Below are positions 53,939 to 61,745 of a stretch of DNA of 64,000 nucleotides, piece by piece. The translations under genes and the position numbers were made by a program. The stretch spans positions 558,001 through 622,000 of the forward strand of contig JASCOV010000002.1 in NCBI GenBank assembly GCA_029960045.1, read 5' to 3'. This stretch comes from Flavobacteriaceae bacterium PS02293 (GTDB lineage: Bacteria; Bacteroidota; Bacteroidia; Flavobacteriales; Weeksellaceae). The notes beneath the pieces are model-generated. The model did not search any database and had not been told where the DNA came from. It worked only from the letters and a program-made list of their open reading frames with translations. Every line of letters starts with the position of its first letter. Within the stretch, counting starts at the first letter, position 1.

Positions 53939-54409
53939 TTACTCTTTAATTGCTCTCACCGCATCCGGAACCATAATTTCATAATTACCACCATAAGAAA
54001 TGATTTCGCGAACAATGCTACTGCTGATGTACGATTTTCCGGAAGACGTTAAAAGGAAAATAGTTTCAATTGTATTATCTCTGGTCAAGGCTCTGTTGGT
54101 TTGAGCAATTGACTTTTCAAATTCAAAATCGGCAGGATTTCGCAATCCTCTTAAAATAAAATTGACATCTTTACTTTTACAATAATCAATTGTCAGTCCT
54201 TCAAAATCATCAACTTCTACATTTGGGAATTTTTCAAAAGTTTTTCTGATGAATTCTTTCCTTTGTTCCAGAGAGAACATGTATTTTTTCTGAGAATTCT
54301 TTCCGATGGCGATGATGATCTTGTCAAAAAGCGGAACTGCACGTTCTACAATATCATAATGTCCAAGTGTGATAGGATCGAATGATCCCGGGAAAACAGC
54401 AATTTTCAT
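53939..54409 (-). CDS. coaD: Phosphopantetheine adenylyltransferase
   Basis: A 156-residue nucleotidyltransferase. 'AVFPGSFDPITLGHYDIVERA' has the T14-x-G-H17 motif, followed by 'NFILRGLRNPADFEFEKSIAQTNRAL' (RGLR for phosphopantetheine/ATP) and 'SYISSSIVREI' (ISSS for ATP phosphates). It makes dephospho-CoA from 4'-phosphopantetheine in coenzyme A synthesis. Length equals the family norm (~160). Downstream of ddl on the same strand with a 54-bp gap; a terminator follows. Confidence 0.97.
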   Translation of the reverse strand: MKIAVFPGSFDPITLGHYDIVERAVPLFDKIIIAIGKNSQKKYMFSLEQRKEFIRKTFEKFPNVEVDDFEGLTIDYCKSKDVNFILRGLRNPADFEFEKSIAQTNRALTRDNTIETIFLLTSSGKSYISSSIVREIISYGGNYEIMVPDAVRAIKE

Positions 54410-54463
54410 TTATTTCAGATTTAAAAAAAAGAAGCCAAAGACTTTTCCCTGGCTAATTTATAA

Positions 54464-55447
54464 TTATTTTTTTAATGCTTTTTCAACTTCGCTTCCACAA
54501 AGATCCTTGATGGAAATTCCGTAAATCTTCGCTTGTTGCGGAAGAATGCTTGCTGGCGAAAAACCAGGATTCGTATTCATTTCCAAAAGGTAAGGGATTT
54601 CGCCCACAATAATGAATTCCGACCTCGAAAATCCACTCATTCCCAAAGATTTATAAGCTTTGATGGAAATTTCTTCAACCTTCTTTGTAGTTTCTTCATC
54701 AATTCTTGCTGGCGTGATTTCCTGTGAAGCGCCTTCGTATTTGGCTTCGTAATCGAAGAATTCTTTGTCAGGAATGATTTCCGTAATTCCAAGAACGATG
54801 ACTTCGCCTTTGTAATCCAAAACGCCTACAGAAACTTCAGTTCCATTCAAAGCGCTTTCGATAAGGATTTCGTCGTCTTCTTTATAAGCTATTTCAAGTG
54901 CTGTTTTCAATTCGCTTTTTTCTTTAACCTTCGAAATTCCAAGTGAAGAACCACTTTGATTGGGCTTAACGAAAAGAGGTAATCCAAGTTCTTCCACGAT
55001 TTTTTCATCAGAAATATCTTCGCCTTTTCTCAAATAAATACTTTTCGCTGATGGAATTCCATATTTTGATAGAACCGCTAAAGTATCTTTTTTATTGAAT
55101 GTCAATGCACTTTGGTAGAAATCACAACCGGTATATTTTTGACCAATCGCGTCCCAATAAGCTTGTAAGATTCCGTTTTCGCCAGGCGTTCCGTGGATAA
55201 TATTGAAACAAACATCAAAGTTAAGGATGTCTCCATCACCGATGTGGACAGAGAAATCTGCCTTGTTGATGAATCTTTTTTTGTTGTTTTCATCTAGAAA
55301 ATACCATTCATCTTTTAGAATTATTACTTTGTAAACATCATAAAGTTCACGGTCAAGTGAATCAAAAATCAGTTGTCCACTTTTCAAAGAAACTTTGTAT
55401 TCATCAGAATAACCGCCCATTACAACGGCCACATTTTTTTTACCCAT
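54464..55447 (-). CDS. ddl: D-alanine--D-alanine ligase
   Basis: A 327-residue ATP-grasp ligase. The N-terminus 'VAVVMGGYSDEYKVSLKSG' is the Ddl substrate/ATP loop; 'FNIIHGTPGENGILQAYWDAIGQKYTGCDFYQSALTFNKKDT' is typical, then 'PLFVKPNQSGSSLGISKVK' (ATP-grasp), 'TEVSVGVL' and 'FSRSEFIIVGEIPYLLEMNTNPGFSPASILPQQA' (metal-binding E and N). It makes D-Ala-D-Ala for peptidoglycan. Glu/Tyr residues for D-lactate specificity are not evident. A -7 element TACATTTG (plus 55467-55474) precedes it. Confidence 0.96.
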   Translation of the reverse strand: MGKKNVAVVMGGYSDEYKVSLKSGQLIFDSLDRELYDVYKVIILKDEWYFLDENNKKRFINKADFSVHIGDGDILNFDVCFNIIHGTPGENGILQAYWDAIGQKYTGCDFYQSALTFNKKDTLAVLSKYGIPSAKSIYLRKGEDISDEKIVEELGLPLFVKPNQSGSSLGISKVKEKSELKTALEIAYKEDDEILIESALNGTEVSVGVLDYKGEVIVLGITEIIPDKEFFDYEAKYEGASQEITPARIDEETTKKVEEISIKAYKSLGMSGFSRSEFIIVGEIPYLLEMNTNPGFSPASILPQQAKIYGISIKDLCGSEVEKALKK

Positions 55448-55466
55448 TCTAAAATTTTCTTGAAAA

Positions 55467-55474
55467 CAAATGTA
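55467..55474 (-). promoter_or_regulatory. -7 promoter element of ddl
   Basis: TACATTTG on the minus strand matches TAnnTTTG and ends 19 bp before the ddl ATG. The -33 box is not clear. Confidence 0.45.
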
Positions 55475-55554
55475 AAAATTTTATACAAAAAACGATGATT
55501 AAATCTTTCGAATTTTAAATATCAACATTAATATCTGGATAAGGATGATTTTGA

Positions 55555-55636
55555 TCTTTGTTGAGTTTTACGCCTTTGCGAACCTTAAATATTTTCAATA
55601 AATTTAAAAAAAATCTTAGCGGACTTCGCGTTTAAA
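55555..55636. repeat. Dispersed intergenic repeat, copy A
   Basis: An ~82-bp element with 'GAGTTTTACGCCTTTGCG', a Phe-codon-like AT-rich middle, and 'AATCTTAGCGGACTTCGCG' at the end. It matches copy B (56063-56142) closely and copy C (57624-57693) partly. Copies A and B flank the DgkA-like gene in direct orientation. Confidence 0.8.
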
Positions 55637-55643
55637 TCTTTCA

Positions 55644-56009
55644 TCAATAAAAATACAATTTCAAATAAGGCCAATAAACCAAAGCCCCAACACAAATTGC
55701 AGAAATTGTAGCTAGCAAAACCGCTCCACCAGCCAGATCCTTAATGACTCTGATTCTTAAATCAAATTCCGGCTGGATGTAATCGCAGATTTTCTCAACA
55801 CAAGTATTCAAAGCTTCCGTGACCAAAACAAAAAATGAAACCAAAATAATCAAAGCGGCTTCAAAGTTCGAAAGTCCCAAATAGACGATCAAAAAAAGAT
55901 TAATGATCAATCCCAAAATATGGATCTGGAAATTACGTTCGTTCCTCAATATCCACAAAATCCCACGGATTGTGAACTGAACGCTTTTATAAAAGGGAGG
56001 TTTTGTCAT
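55644..56009 (-). CDS. dgkA: DgkA-like diacylglycerol/undecaprenol kinase family protein
   Basis: A 121-residue membrane protein with three predicted helices. 'FTIRGILWILRNERNFQIHILGLIINLFLIVYLGLS' then 'LVSFFVLVTEALNTCVEKICDYIQPEFDLRIRVIKDLAGGAVLLATI' carries the DgkA catalytic core (E in 'TEALNTCVEKICDY' and 'KDLAGGAVLL', like E-x-N-t-A-iE...KD-aaaAVl). In Gram-positives this family phosphorylates undecaprenol; the substrate here may be undecaprenol or diacylglycerol. Both sides are flanked by copies of one intergenic repeat. The kinase could feed carrier lipid to the polysaccharide and peptidoglycan pathways; this is inference. Confidence 0.88.
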   Translation of the reverse strand: MTKPPFYKSVQFTIRGILWILRNERNFQIHILGLIINLFLIVYLGLSNFEAALIILVSFFVLVTEALNTCVEKICDYIQPEFDLRIRVIKDLAGGAVLLATISAICVGALVYWPYLKLYFY

Positions 56010-56062
56010 ATTGATTTCAATAAAATTAAAATGATAATTGCTTTTTTATATTTTTTTCAAAG

Positions 56063-56142
56063 TCTTTGCTGAGTTTTACGCCTTTGCGAACCTTAAAAAT
56101 TTTCAATAATTAAAAAAAATCTTAGCGGACTTTGCGTTCAAA
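56063..56142. repeat. Dispersed intergenic repeat, copy B
   Basis: Near-identical to copy A: 'GAGTTTTACGCCTTTGCG' and 'TCTTAGCGGACTTTGCG' separated by an AT-rich middle of a few bases' different length. It lies between the DgkA-like gene and dnaN. Confidence 0.8.
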
Positions 56143-56252
56143 AAGAATCATCATTGAGAAACTTCAACAAAGTTATTTAAACTTATTTTACTCCAAATGA
56201 AAAATTGTTAATAACTAAATAAATACAGCTTTTAAAATCACATCAAATTCAT

Positions 56253-56260
56253 TATCTTTG
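56253..56260 (+). promoter_or_regulatory. -7 promoter element of dnaN
   Basis: TATCTTTG matches TAnnTTTG exactly and ends 23 bp before the dnaN ATG. No clear TTTG -33 box is seen. Confidence 0.55.
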
Positions 56261-56283
56261 TAGAATTGAAATAAATACAGTTT

Positions 56284-57414
56284 ATGAGATTTATTGTTGC
56301 CAGTGGCGATTTGCAAAAAGCTTTACAGACAGTTAGCGGCGTGATTTCCGGTTCGCAGTCCAGACCAATTTTGGAGAATTTTCTTTTCGAATTAGATCAG
56401 AACTTGTTGACTGTTACCGCATCAGACGGTGAAACAACCTTGATTACTTCTCTTGAAGTGAAGTCAGATGACAAAGGAAAATTAGCAGTTCCGGGAAAGA
56501 TCTTTCAGGATTTCTTGAAAACTTACGGCGAGCAACCTTTGACTTTGGCCGTGAAAGATTCCGAAGACGGGAACGGAAGCGTTCTTGAGATTTTGGATGA
56601 GAAAGATAACTTTGCAGTAGCGCTTGACAATGCAGACGATTATCCGGAATTGCCGGAATTCGATGCATCGCAAAAAGTGACCATTTCTGGTGGCGTTTTG
56701 GCAGAAGCTTTGGCGAATACTTTGTTTGCAACTAGTAACGATTCTCTTCGCCCAGTGATGACAGGAGTTTTGTTTCAATTCAAAGAAGATGAGACCAACT
56801 TTGTTTCCACAGATTCTCATAGATTGGTGGTTTACAAAAGAACAGATGTCACGCATCCTGAGACTTTGGAATTCATTATGCCGAAAAAACCATTGGCGAT
56901 TTTCAAAAATATCCTGAATAATTCAACTGAAGATGTTTTGATTGAGTTTAGTGATAATATGGCAAAATTCACTTTTGGAAACAACACTTGGATCTGTCGT
57001 TTGATTGATGGGAAGTATCCAAACTATAACGCTGTAATTCCAAAAGAAAATCCAAACGTTTTGACCATCAACAGAGGTCTGCTTTTGAGTTCAATCAGAA
57101 GAGCATCCATTATGTCAAACAAATCTACCAATCAGGTAAGATTCAAATTGTCTGGAAACGTGCTTCACCTTCACGCAGAAGATACAGAATATGCGAACAA
57201 AGCAGATATGCAGATTCCTTGCGATTACAACGGTGATGATATCAACATCGGTTTCAGTTCAAAATTCCTGACAGAGATGTTATCCGTTTTGGCTTCTGAC
57301 GATGTGACGATGAAAATGTCTCAACCAAACAGACCAGGAATCGTAGAGCCAGTTGACGGATTGGAAGACAACGAAAGTATCTTGATGCTGTCAATGCCAG
57401 TAATTGGACTATAA
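56284..57414 (+). CDS. dnaN: DNA polymerase III sliding clamp (beta subunit)
   Basis: A 376-residue sliding clamp made of three similar domains. The N-terminus 'MRFIVASGDLQKALQTVSGVISGSQSRPILENFLFEL' and the C-terminus 'DDVTMKMSQPNRPGIVEPV' and 'ILMLSMPVIGL' match DnaN closely. It holds the replicative polymerase on DNA. No dnaA or other replication-origin genes are adjacent, and I saw no DnaA-box cluster, so the origin is not indicated here. Monocistronic with its own -7 element. Confidence 0.97.
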   Translation: MRFIVASGDLQKALQTVSGVISGSQSRPILENFLFELDQNLLTVTASDGETTLITSLEVKSDDKGKLAVPGKIFQDFLKTYGEQPLTLAVKDSEDGNGSVLEILDEKDNFAVALDNADDYPELPEFDASQKVTISGGVLAEALANTLFATSNDSLRPVMTGVLFQFKEDETNFVSTDSHRLVVYKRTDVTHPETLEFIMPKKPLAIFKNILNNSTEDVLIEFSDNMAKFTFGNNTWICRLIDGKYPNYNAVIPKENPNVLTINRGLLLSSIRRASIMSNKSTNQVRFKLSGNVLHLHAEDTEYANKADMQIPCDYNGDDINIGFSSKFLTEMLSVLASDDVTMKMSQPNRPGIVEPVDGLEDNESILMLSMPVIGL

Positions 57415-57511
57415 GATCATCATCGATTAGTAATAATTGTTTATCAATTAAAATAAAAATACAATTTGAGATTTGATGATTCAAGTCTCAAATTTTGTTT
57501 AATAAATATTT

Positions 57512-57600
57512 TGGGCAGCTTTTCCGCCTTCCGTTCCCAATCTTTTTTGCCACAGCTTTTCCAGCCGCTAAAAAGAATTTCCACTCAAGTCGGGCTGCAG
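57512..57600. repeat. GC-richer intergenic element with terminal dyad
   Basis: An ~89-bp stretch, visibly richer in G+C than its surroundings, bounded by GCAGC (57515-57519) and GCTGC (57594-57598). Its phrases ('CTTTTCCGCCTTCCG', 'TTTCCACTCAAGTCGGG') look like a dispersed flavobacterial intergenic element. The dnaN-pheT gap (57415-57710) otherwise holds only repeat copy C. Confidence 0.4.
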
Positions 57601-57623
57601 CAATTCAACGTATAAAATCTTAT

Positions 57624-57693
57624 TTAAGTTTACGGCTTTGTGAACTTATTAATAGTATTAATTAATAATTTCTTTGTGCACTTTGTGTTCAAA
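57624..57693. repeat. Dispersed intergenic repeat, diverged copy C
   Basis: Shares 'GTTTACGGCTTTGTGAAC' and 'TTTGTGCACTTTGTGTTCAAA' with copies A and B in the same orientation, with a different AT-rich middle. It lies just before pheT. Confidence 0.5.
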
Positions 57694-57710
57694 AAAATCA
57701 AATATAAAAA

Positions 57711-60110
57711 ATGAAAATCTCAAATAATTGGCTTAAGGATTATATCAAAACTGAACTTTCTACGGAGAAAATCAGTGCTTACCTAACGGACATCGGTCTG
57801 GAAGTAGAAGGCGTAGATAAATTTGAAAGCGTAAAAGGCAGTCTGGAAGGGATTATCGTCGGTAAAGTTTTGACTTGCGAAAAACACCCAAATGCAGACA
57901 AACTTAACAAAACAACAGTCGATGTTGGCGGTGGAAAAATTTTGGAAATCGTTTGTGGCGCACCCAATGTGGCTGAAGGACAAACCGTTCCCGTTGCAGT
58001 GGTTGGAACTAAAATCTATGCAAAGGACGGCACTTCTTTCGATATCAAAAAAGCAAAGATCCGTGGTGAAGTTTCCGAAGGAATGATCTGCGCAGAAGAC
58101 GAATTAGGCTTAAGCGATGATCACGGTGGAATTATGGTCTTGGATTCAGAAAAATTCGAAGTTGGAAAAAATTTCGCAGATTATTTTGAACTGACAAACG
58201 ATGAAGTTTACGAGATCGGATTGACGCCCAATAGAACTGATGCAATGTCACATTACGGCGTTGCCAGAGACTTGCAGGCTTTCCTGGTTTCCAATAATCT
58301 GAAATCAGAATTTACAAAAATAGAATCCAAAGTTTTAAATATTGAAGGTTCTCACGATTTCAAATTAGAAGTTGAAAATACAGAATTGACACCGAGATAT
58401 CTTGGTGCTGTTATAGAAAATGTAGAAGTAAAAGCTTCTCCAGATTGGTTGAAAGCCAGATTGAAGGCCATCGGACTTTCGCCAATTAATAATGTGGTTG
58501 ATATCACCAATTATATTCTTCACGGCCTTGGACAGCCGCTTCACGCTTTTGATGCAGACAAAATTGCAGACAAAACTGTGAAAGTAGGAACCGTAAAAGA
58601 AGGAACAAAATTCAAAACTTTGGATGGCGTGGAAAGAACTCTTAATGGTTCCGAGATCATCATCAAAGACGGAAAAGACAATCCACTTTGCATTGCTGGT
58701 GTTTTTGGTGGAAGTGAAAGTGGCGTTTCTTCTGAAACTAAAACTATTTTCCTAGAAAGTGCTTATTTCAATCCTGTTGCAATCAGAAAAGCTTCGAAAT
58801 TCCACGGACTGAATACCGATGCATCTTTCCGTTTCGAAAGAGGTGTTGACCCGAATAATGCAAGAACCGCTTTGACACACGCTATTCAGTTGATCGAGGA
58901 ATTGGCTGGCGGAAAATTAGTTGGCGAGATCTTGGAAAGTTATCCAGAGAAAATTAAAGACCATTACGTTGTTTTCAGATATTCGAAGATCGATCAGATT
59001 CTTGGAACAAAGATTCACAGAGAGAAAATCAAGGAGATTTTAAAGTCCCTTGAAATCATAATTCTTAACGAAATCCAGAACGGATTAGAATTATCAATTC
59101 CAGTTTACAGAGCCGATGTCACAAGAGAAATTGACGTTATTGAAGAAGTTTTAAGAATCTACGGATATAATAAAATTGAAGCCCCAAAGAAAATCTCCTT
59201 TACTCCTGTTAAATTAAGTTTTGATGATCAGGATGCTTTAGAAAATTCCTGGGCAAGAACGTTACAGTCGAATGGTTTCAATGAAGTGATGAATAATTCA
59301 CTCACTTCTGTAAAAGACGAAACTGATGCTGTAAAGTTGTTAAATCCATTAAGCAACGATCTGGCATTTATGAGAAAGTCTTTGTTAGAAGGACTTTTAG
59401 GAAATGCAATCTACAATATCAACAGAAAATCAGCCGATATCAAGTTCTTCGAATTAGGAAAGATTTACCATAAAAAAGAAACTTACGAAGAAAGAAAACA
59501 ATTAGCGATTTTGACAACAGGAAGAGAGGTTACAGAGAATTGGCTTCAGCCAAAAAGCGCGACAGATTTCTACCATTTGAAAGCTTACGTGAGAATTCTT
59601 TTGGAAAAACTTAATCTTGATCTTCACGAATCCGCTTTGGAAGACGAACGTTTTTCCGATGCTTTGGAAATAAAAGTTGAAGGGAAAACTCTAGCAAGAT
59701 TAGGAAAAGTTTCCCCACAATTACTGAAGGATTTTGATATCAGTCAGGAAGTTTTCTACGCAGAGATAGAACTGGAAAATTGCCAGTCATTGAGAAGCAA
59801 AGAAAATCTGAAATTCGTTGATATTCCAAAATTCAACAAGATCAGAAGAGATCTCGCTTTGTTGGTTGATAAAACAATTTCTTACTCAGAATTATACGAA
59901 TTGGCGAAGAAAAACAAATCGCCTTTCCTTAAGAAGATCAACCTTTTCGATGTTTATGAAGGTAAAAATCTTCCGGAAGGCAAAAAATCTTACGCTATGA
60001 GTTTCGAACTTCTTAATGAAGAGAAAACCTTGGAAGACAAAGAGATTACAGAAGTAATGAACTCTCTCATTAAATCCTTCGAAAAAGAACTTAAAGCAGA
60101 GTTGAGATAA
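57711..60110 (+). CDS. pheT: Phenylalanine--tRNA ligase beta subunit
   Basis: A 799-residue beta subunit. Domains in order: N-terminal tRNA-binding/EMAP-like domain (about 40-155, 'CEKHPNADKLNKTTVDVGGG'), B3/4 editing domain (about 210-380, 'PINNVVDITNYILHGLGQPLHAFDADKI'), B5, the catalytic-like core, and a C-terminal FDX-ACB anticodon-binding domain (about 705-799, 'FPK-like' 'VDIPKFNKIRRDLALLVD'). It charges tRNA-Phe together with PheS, which is not adjacent. Two tRNA-Phe genes lie 4 kb upstream. Length is standard (795 in E. coli). Confidence 0.97.
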   Translation: MKISNNWLKDYIKTELSTEKISAYLTDIGLEVEGVDKFESVKGSLEGIIVGKVLTCEKHPNADKLNKTTVDVGGGKILEIVCGAPNVAEGQTVPVAVVGTKIYAKDGTSFDIKKAKIRGEVSEGMICAEDELGLSDDHGGIMVLDSEKFEVGKNFADYFELTNDEVYEIGLTPNRTDAMSHYGVARDLQAFLVSNNLKSEFTKIESKVLNIEGSHDFKLEVENTELTPRYLGAVIENVEVKASPDWLKARLKAIGLSPINNVVDITNYILHGLGQPLHAFDADKIADKTVKVGTVKEGTKFKTLDGVERTLNGSEIIIKDGKDNPLCIAGVFGGSESGVSSETKTIFLESAYFNPVAIRKASKFHGLNTDASFRFERGVDPNNARTALTHAIQLIEELAGGKLVGEILESYPEKIKDHYVVFRYSKIDQILGTKIHREKIKEILKSLEIIILNEIQNGLELSIPVYRADVTREIDVIEEVLRIYGYNKIEAPKKISFTPVKLSFDDQDALENSWARTLQSNGFNEVMNNSLTSVKDETDAVKLLNPLSNDLAFMRKSLLEGLLGNAIYNINRKSADIKFFELGKIYHKKETYEERKQLAILTTGREVTENWLQPKSATDFYHLKAYVRILLEKLNLDLHESALEDERFSDALEIKVEGKTLARLGKVSPQLLKDFDISQEVFYAEIELENCQSLRSKENLKFVDIPKFNKIRRDLALLVDKTISYSELYELAKKNKSPFLKKINLFDVYEGKNLPEGKKSYAMSFELLNEEKTLEDKEITEVMNSLIKSFEKELKAELR

Positions 60111-60133
60111 AAATTCAACATTTATATAAAATT

Positions 60134-60161
60134 AAATCGGGAATATTCTCCCGATTTTTTT
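60134..60161 (+). terminator. Terminator of pheT
   Basis: AAATCGGGA (60134-60142) / TCCCGATTT (60149-60157) with loop ATATTC, followed by a T run, 24 bp after the pheT stop. Confidence 0.88.
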
Positions 60162-60183
60162 ATTTTTAAGAAAAATTAAAGCT

Positions 60184-61437
60184 GTGAAAAAACTATTATT
60201 CTCTCTTTTAATTATTGCAGGTCTAGCTTCTGCACAAACTTATAACTGGAAATCATTGGCATCGCCACCTTCTACAACGGGAAGATATGATGACGTTTTT
60301 TTTCTAAATGAAAATCTTGGCTGGGCAGCAAGAGGTGGAAACGGAACAGTTTTCAAAACTACCAACGGCGGCGTAAGTTGGACAGAACAAATTGTCAGTT
60401 CTACCACAGGACAATATTTTAGAAATATAGAGTTTCTCAATGAAAATATTGGTTTCGTGGGAACACTTAATAACAGTTTTTATAAAACAGTAAACGGCGG
60501 AACAACTTGGACAAAAGTCAATAACATTTCTCCAAATCCACCAGCTATTTGTGGACTGGATACTGTTGGAACATCTACAGTTTATGGTTGTGGTGCTTGG
60601 TTTTCTCCGGCATATGTCATCAAATCTACAGATTCCGGAGTCAATTGGAAATTTATCGATATGTCAACTTATGCAACTGCTCTTGTAGAAGTATTGTTTA
60701 TAGACGAAAATATTGGATTTGTTTCCGGAGGTGATAATGATGGTGCTGTTATTTTGAAAACCACAAATGGTGGGGAAACATGGACTCAAATTTACAGAAC
60801 AAATGAACCAGGCGACTATGTGTGGAAGATGCAAATCCTTGGAGATCAAAACAAAATGTTCTGTTCTATAGAATCTGAGACTCAAGGAAAATTACTTAAA
60901 ACCTTAGATGGCGGAATAACCTGGCAAACAAAAAACTTTCCGGATCATTATGTACAGGCAGTAGGTTTTGTATCAGAAACACACGGCTGGATGGGTGGTC
61001 ATAATTCTGGCTTTATGGAGACTTTTGATGGCGGAAATACTTGGGTCAACAACAATCTTGGAGGATCTCTTAATCGAATCTTTTTTGTAAATAACAACGT
61101 TGCATTTGCTTCGGGTAATCATATTTATAAAATGACAACTACAGGTTTGGCAACCAATGAAACAGAAAATGAAAAAGTAGTCAATCTGAAAATTGAAGTT
61201 GCTCCAAATCCAATAAAAGATAAACTCAACTTAAATATTCACTATTTACATTCAGATCATATTATAATTGGATTATATGATTTGACCGGAAAATTCTTAG
61301 GAAATTTACTAAAAGATGATGTCAGTAGCAAAGGATTGAAAAAGTATTCTTTGAATTTTGAACATCCTGCTGGAGAATACATTTTAGCAGTTCATTCCAA
61401 TGTAGGAAGACAGTCTATCAAGCTTGTAAAGAAATAA
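60184..61437 (+). CDS. T9SS-secreted YCF48/BNR-repeat protein
   Basis: A 417-residue secreted protein that begins with a GTG start, giving 'KKLLFSLLIIAGLASAQ' as signal peptide. The body is built of repeated beta-propeller blades of the YCF48/BNR type: 'FLNENLGWAARGGNGTVFKTTNGGVSWTEQ', 'NENIGFVGTLNNSFYKTVNGGTTWTKV', 'KSTDSGVNWKF', 'GDNDGAVILKTTNGGETWTQIY' and more. The C-terminal ~80 residues are a type A T9SS sorting domain ('APNPIKDKLNLNI', 'LYDLTGKFLGNLL', 'HPAGEYILAVHSN'). It is a likely surface or secreted propeller; the ligand is unknown. It stands alone between terminators. Confidence 0.88.
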   Translation: MKKLLFSLLIIAGLASAQTYNWKSLASPPSTTGRYDDVFFLNENLGWAARGGNGTVFKTTNGGVSWTEQIVSSTTGQYFRNIEFLNENIGFVGTLNNSFYKTVNGGTTWTKVNNISPNPPAICGLDTVGTSTVYGCGAWFSPAYVIKSTDSGVNWKFIDMSTYATALVEVLFIDENIGFVSGGDNDGAVILKTTNGGETWTQIYRTNEPGDYVWKMQILGDQNKMFCSIESETQGKLLKTLDGGITWQTKNFPDHYVQAVGFVSETHGWMGGHNSGFMETFDGGNTWVNNNLGGSLNRIFFVNNNVAFASGNHIYKMTTTGLATNETENEKVVNLKIEVAPNPIKDKLNLNIHYLHSDHIIIGLYDLTGKFLGNLLKDDVSSKGLKKYSLNFEHPAGEYILAVHSNVGRQSIKLVKK

Positions 61438-61460
61438 TATTGAAGATTAATATAAATTTT

Positions 61461-61499
61461 AACCTTTTTAAGTTCGAACTTTGAAAGGTTTTTATTTTT
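61461..61499 (+). terminator. Terminator of the T9SS propeller gene
   Basis: AACCTTT (61461-61467) pairs with AAAGGTT (61484-61490); the inner part AAGTTCGAACTT is itself palindromic; a T run follows. Confidence 0.7.
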
Positions 61500-61732
61500 C
61501 AGTTTGTTCATCTTATCAAAGTTTTTCAGGAGCTTAATCCCGCTATCCACTATATCTTTTTTGCTTTCACAACATTTAGTCATCAAAATGTAATTTTCCA
61601 CAAAAAGCAAAAAAGGATGCCGTTCCTATCGGGGCTATGGGCTTTGTCGTTTTATAAAAATTTGGACTTCCATTATAGAAACTACCAATCAAAAGTCATC
61701 CTAATTCAAATTCATTCCAAACTCAATTTTTG

Positions 61733-61740
61733 TAACTTTG
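61733..61740 (+). promoter_or_regulatory. -7 promoter element touching the hemN start
   Basis: TAACTTTG matches TAnnTTTG; five bases (CCCCA) separate it from the hemN ATG, so the transcript may start at the start codon. Confidence 0.5.
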
Positions 61741-61745
61741 CCCCA

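Larger units (their letters stand above)
61438..61745. other. 308-bp intergenic region before hemN
   Basis: It contains the terminator at 61461-61499, an AT-rich stretch, a GC-richer element at 61604-61650 ('AAAAAGGATGCCGTTCC' followed by 'TATCGGGGCTATGGG') that resembles a dispersed flavobacterial repeat, and the -7 box of hemN. The frame that extends hemN upstream to 61617 runs through this repeat and is not considered coding. Confidence 0.55.

Noticed and set aside
56010..57710. A chromosome replication origin near dnaN
   Set aside because: No dnaA gene, no cluster of DnaA boxes and no AT-rich unwinding element were seen; dnaN is often away from the origin in this phylum.
61617..61745. 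An extended start of hemN 43 codons upstream
   Set aside because: It runs through a repeat-like element and the -7 promoter box, and the HemN family begins at the ATG at 61746.
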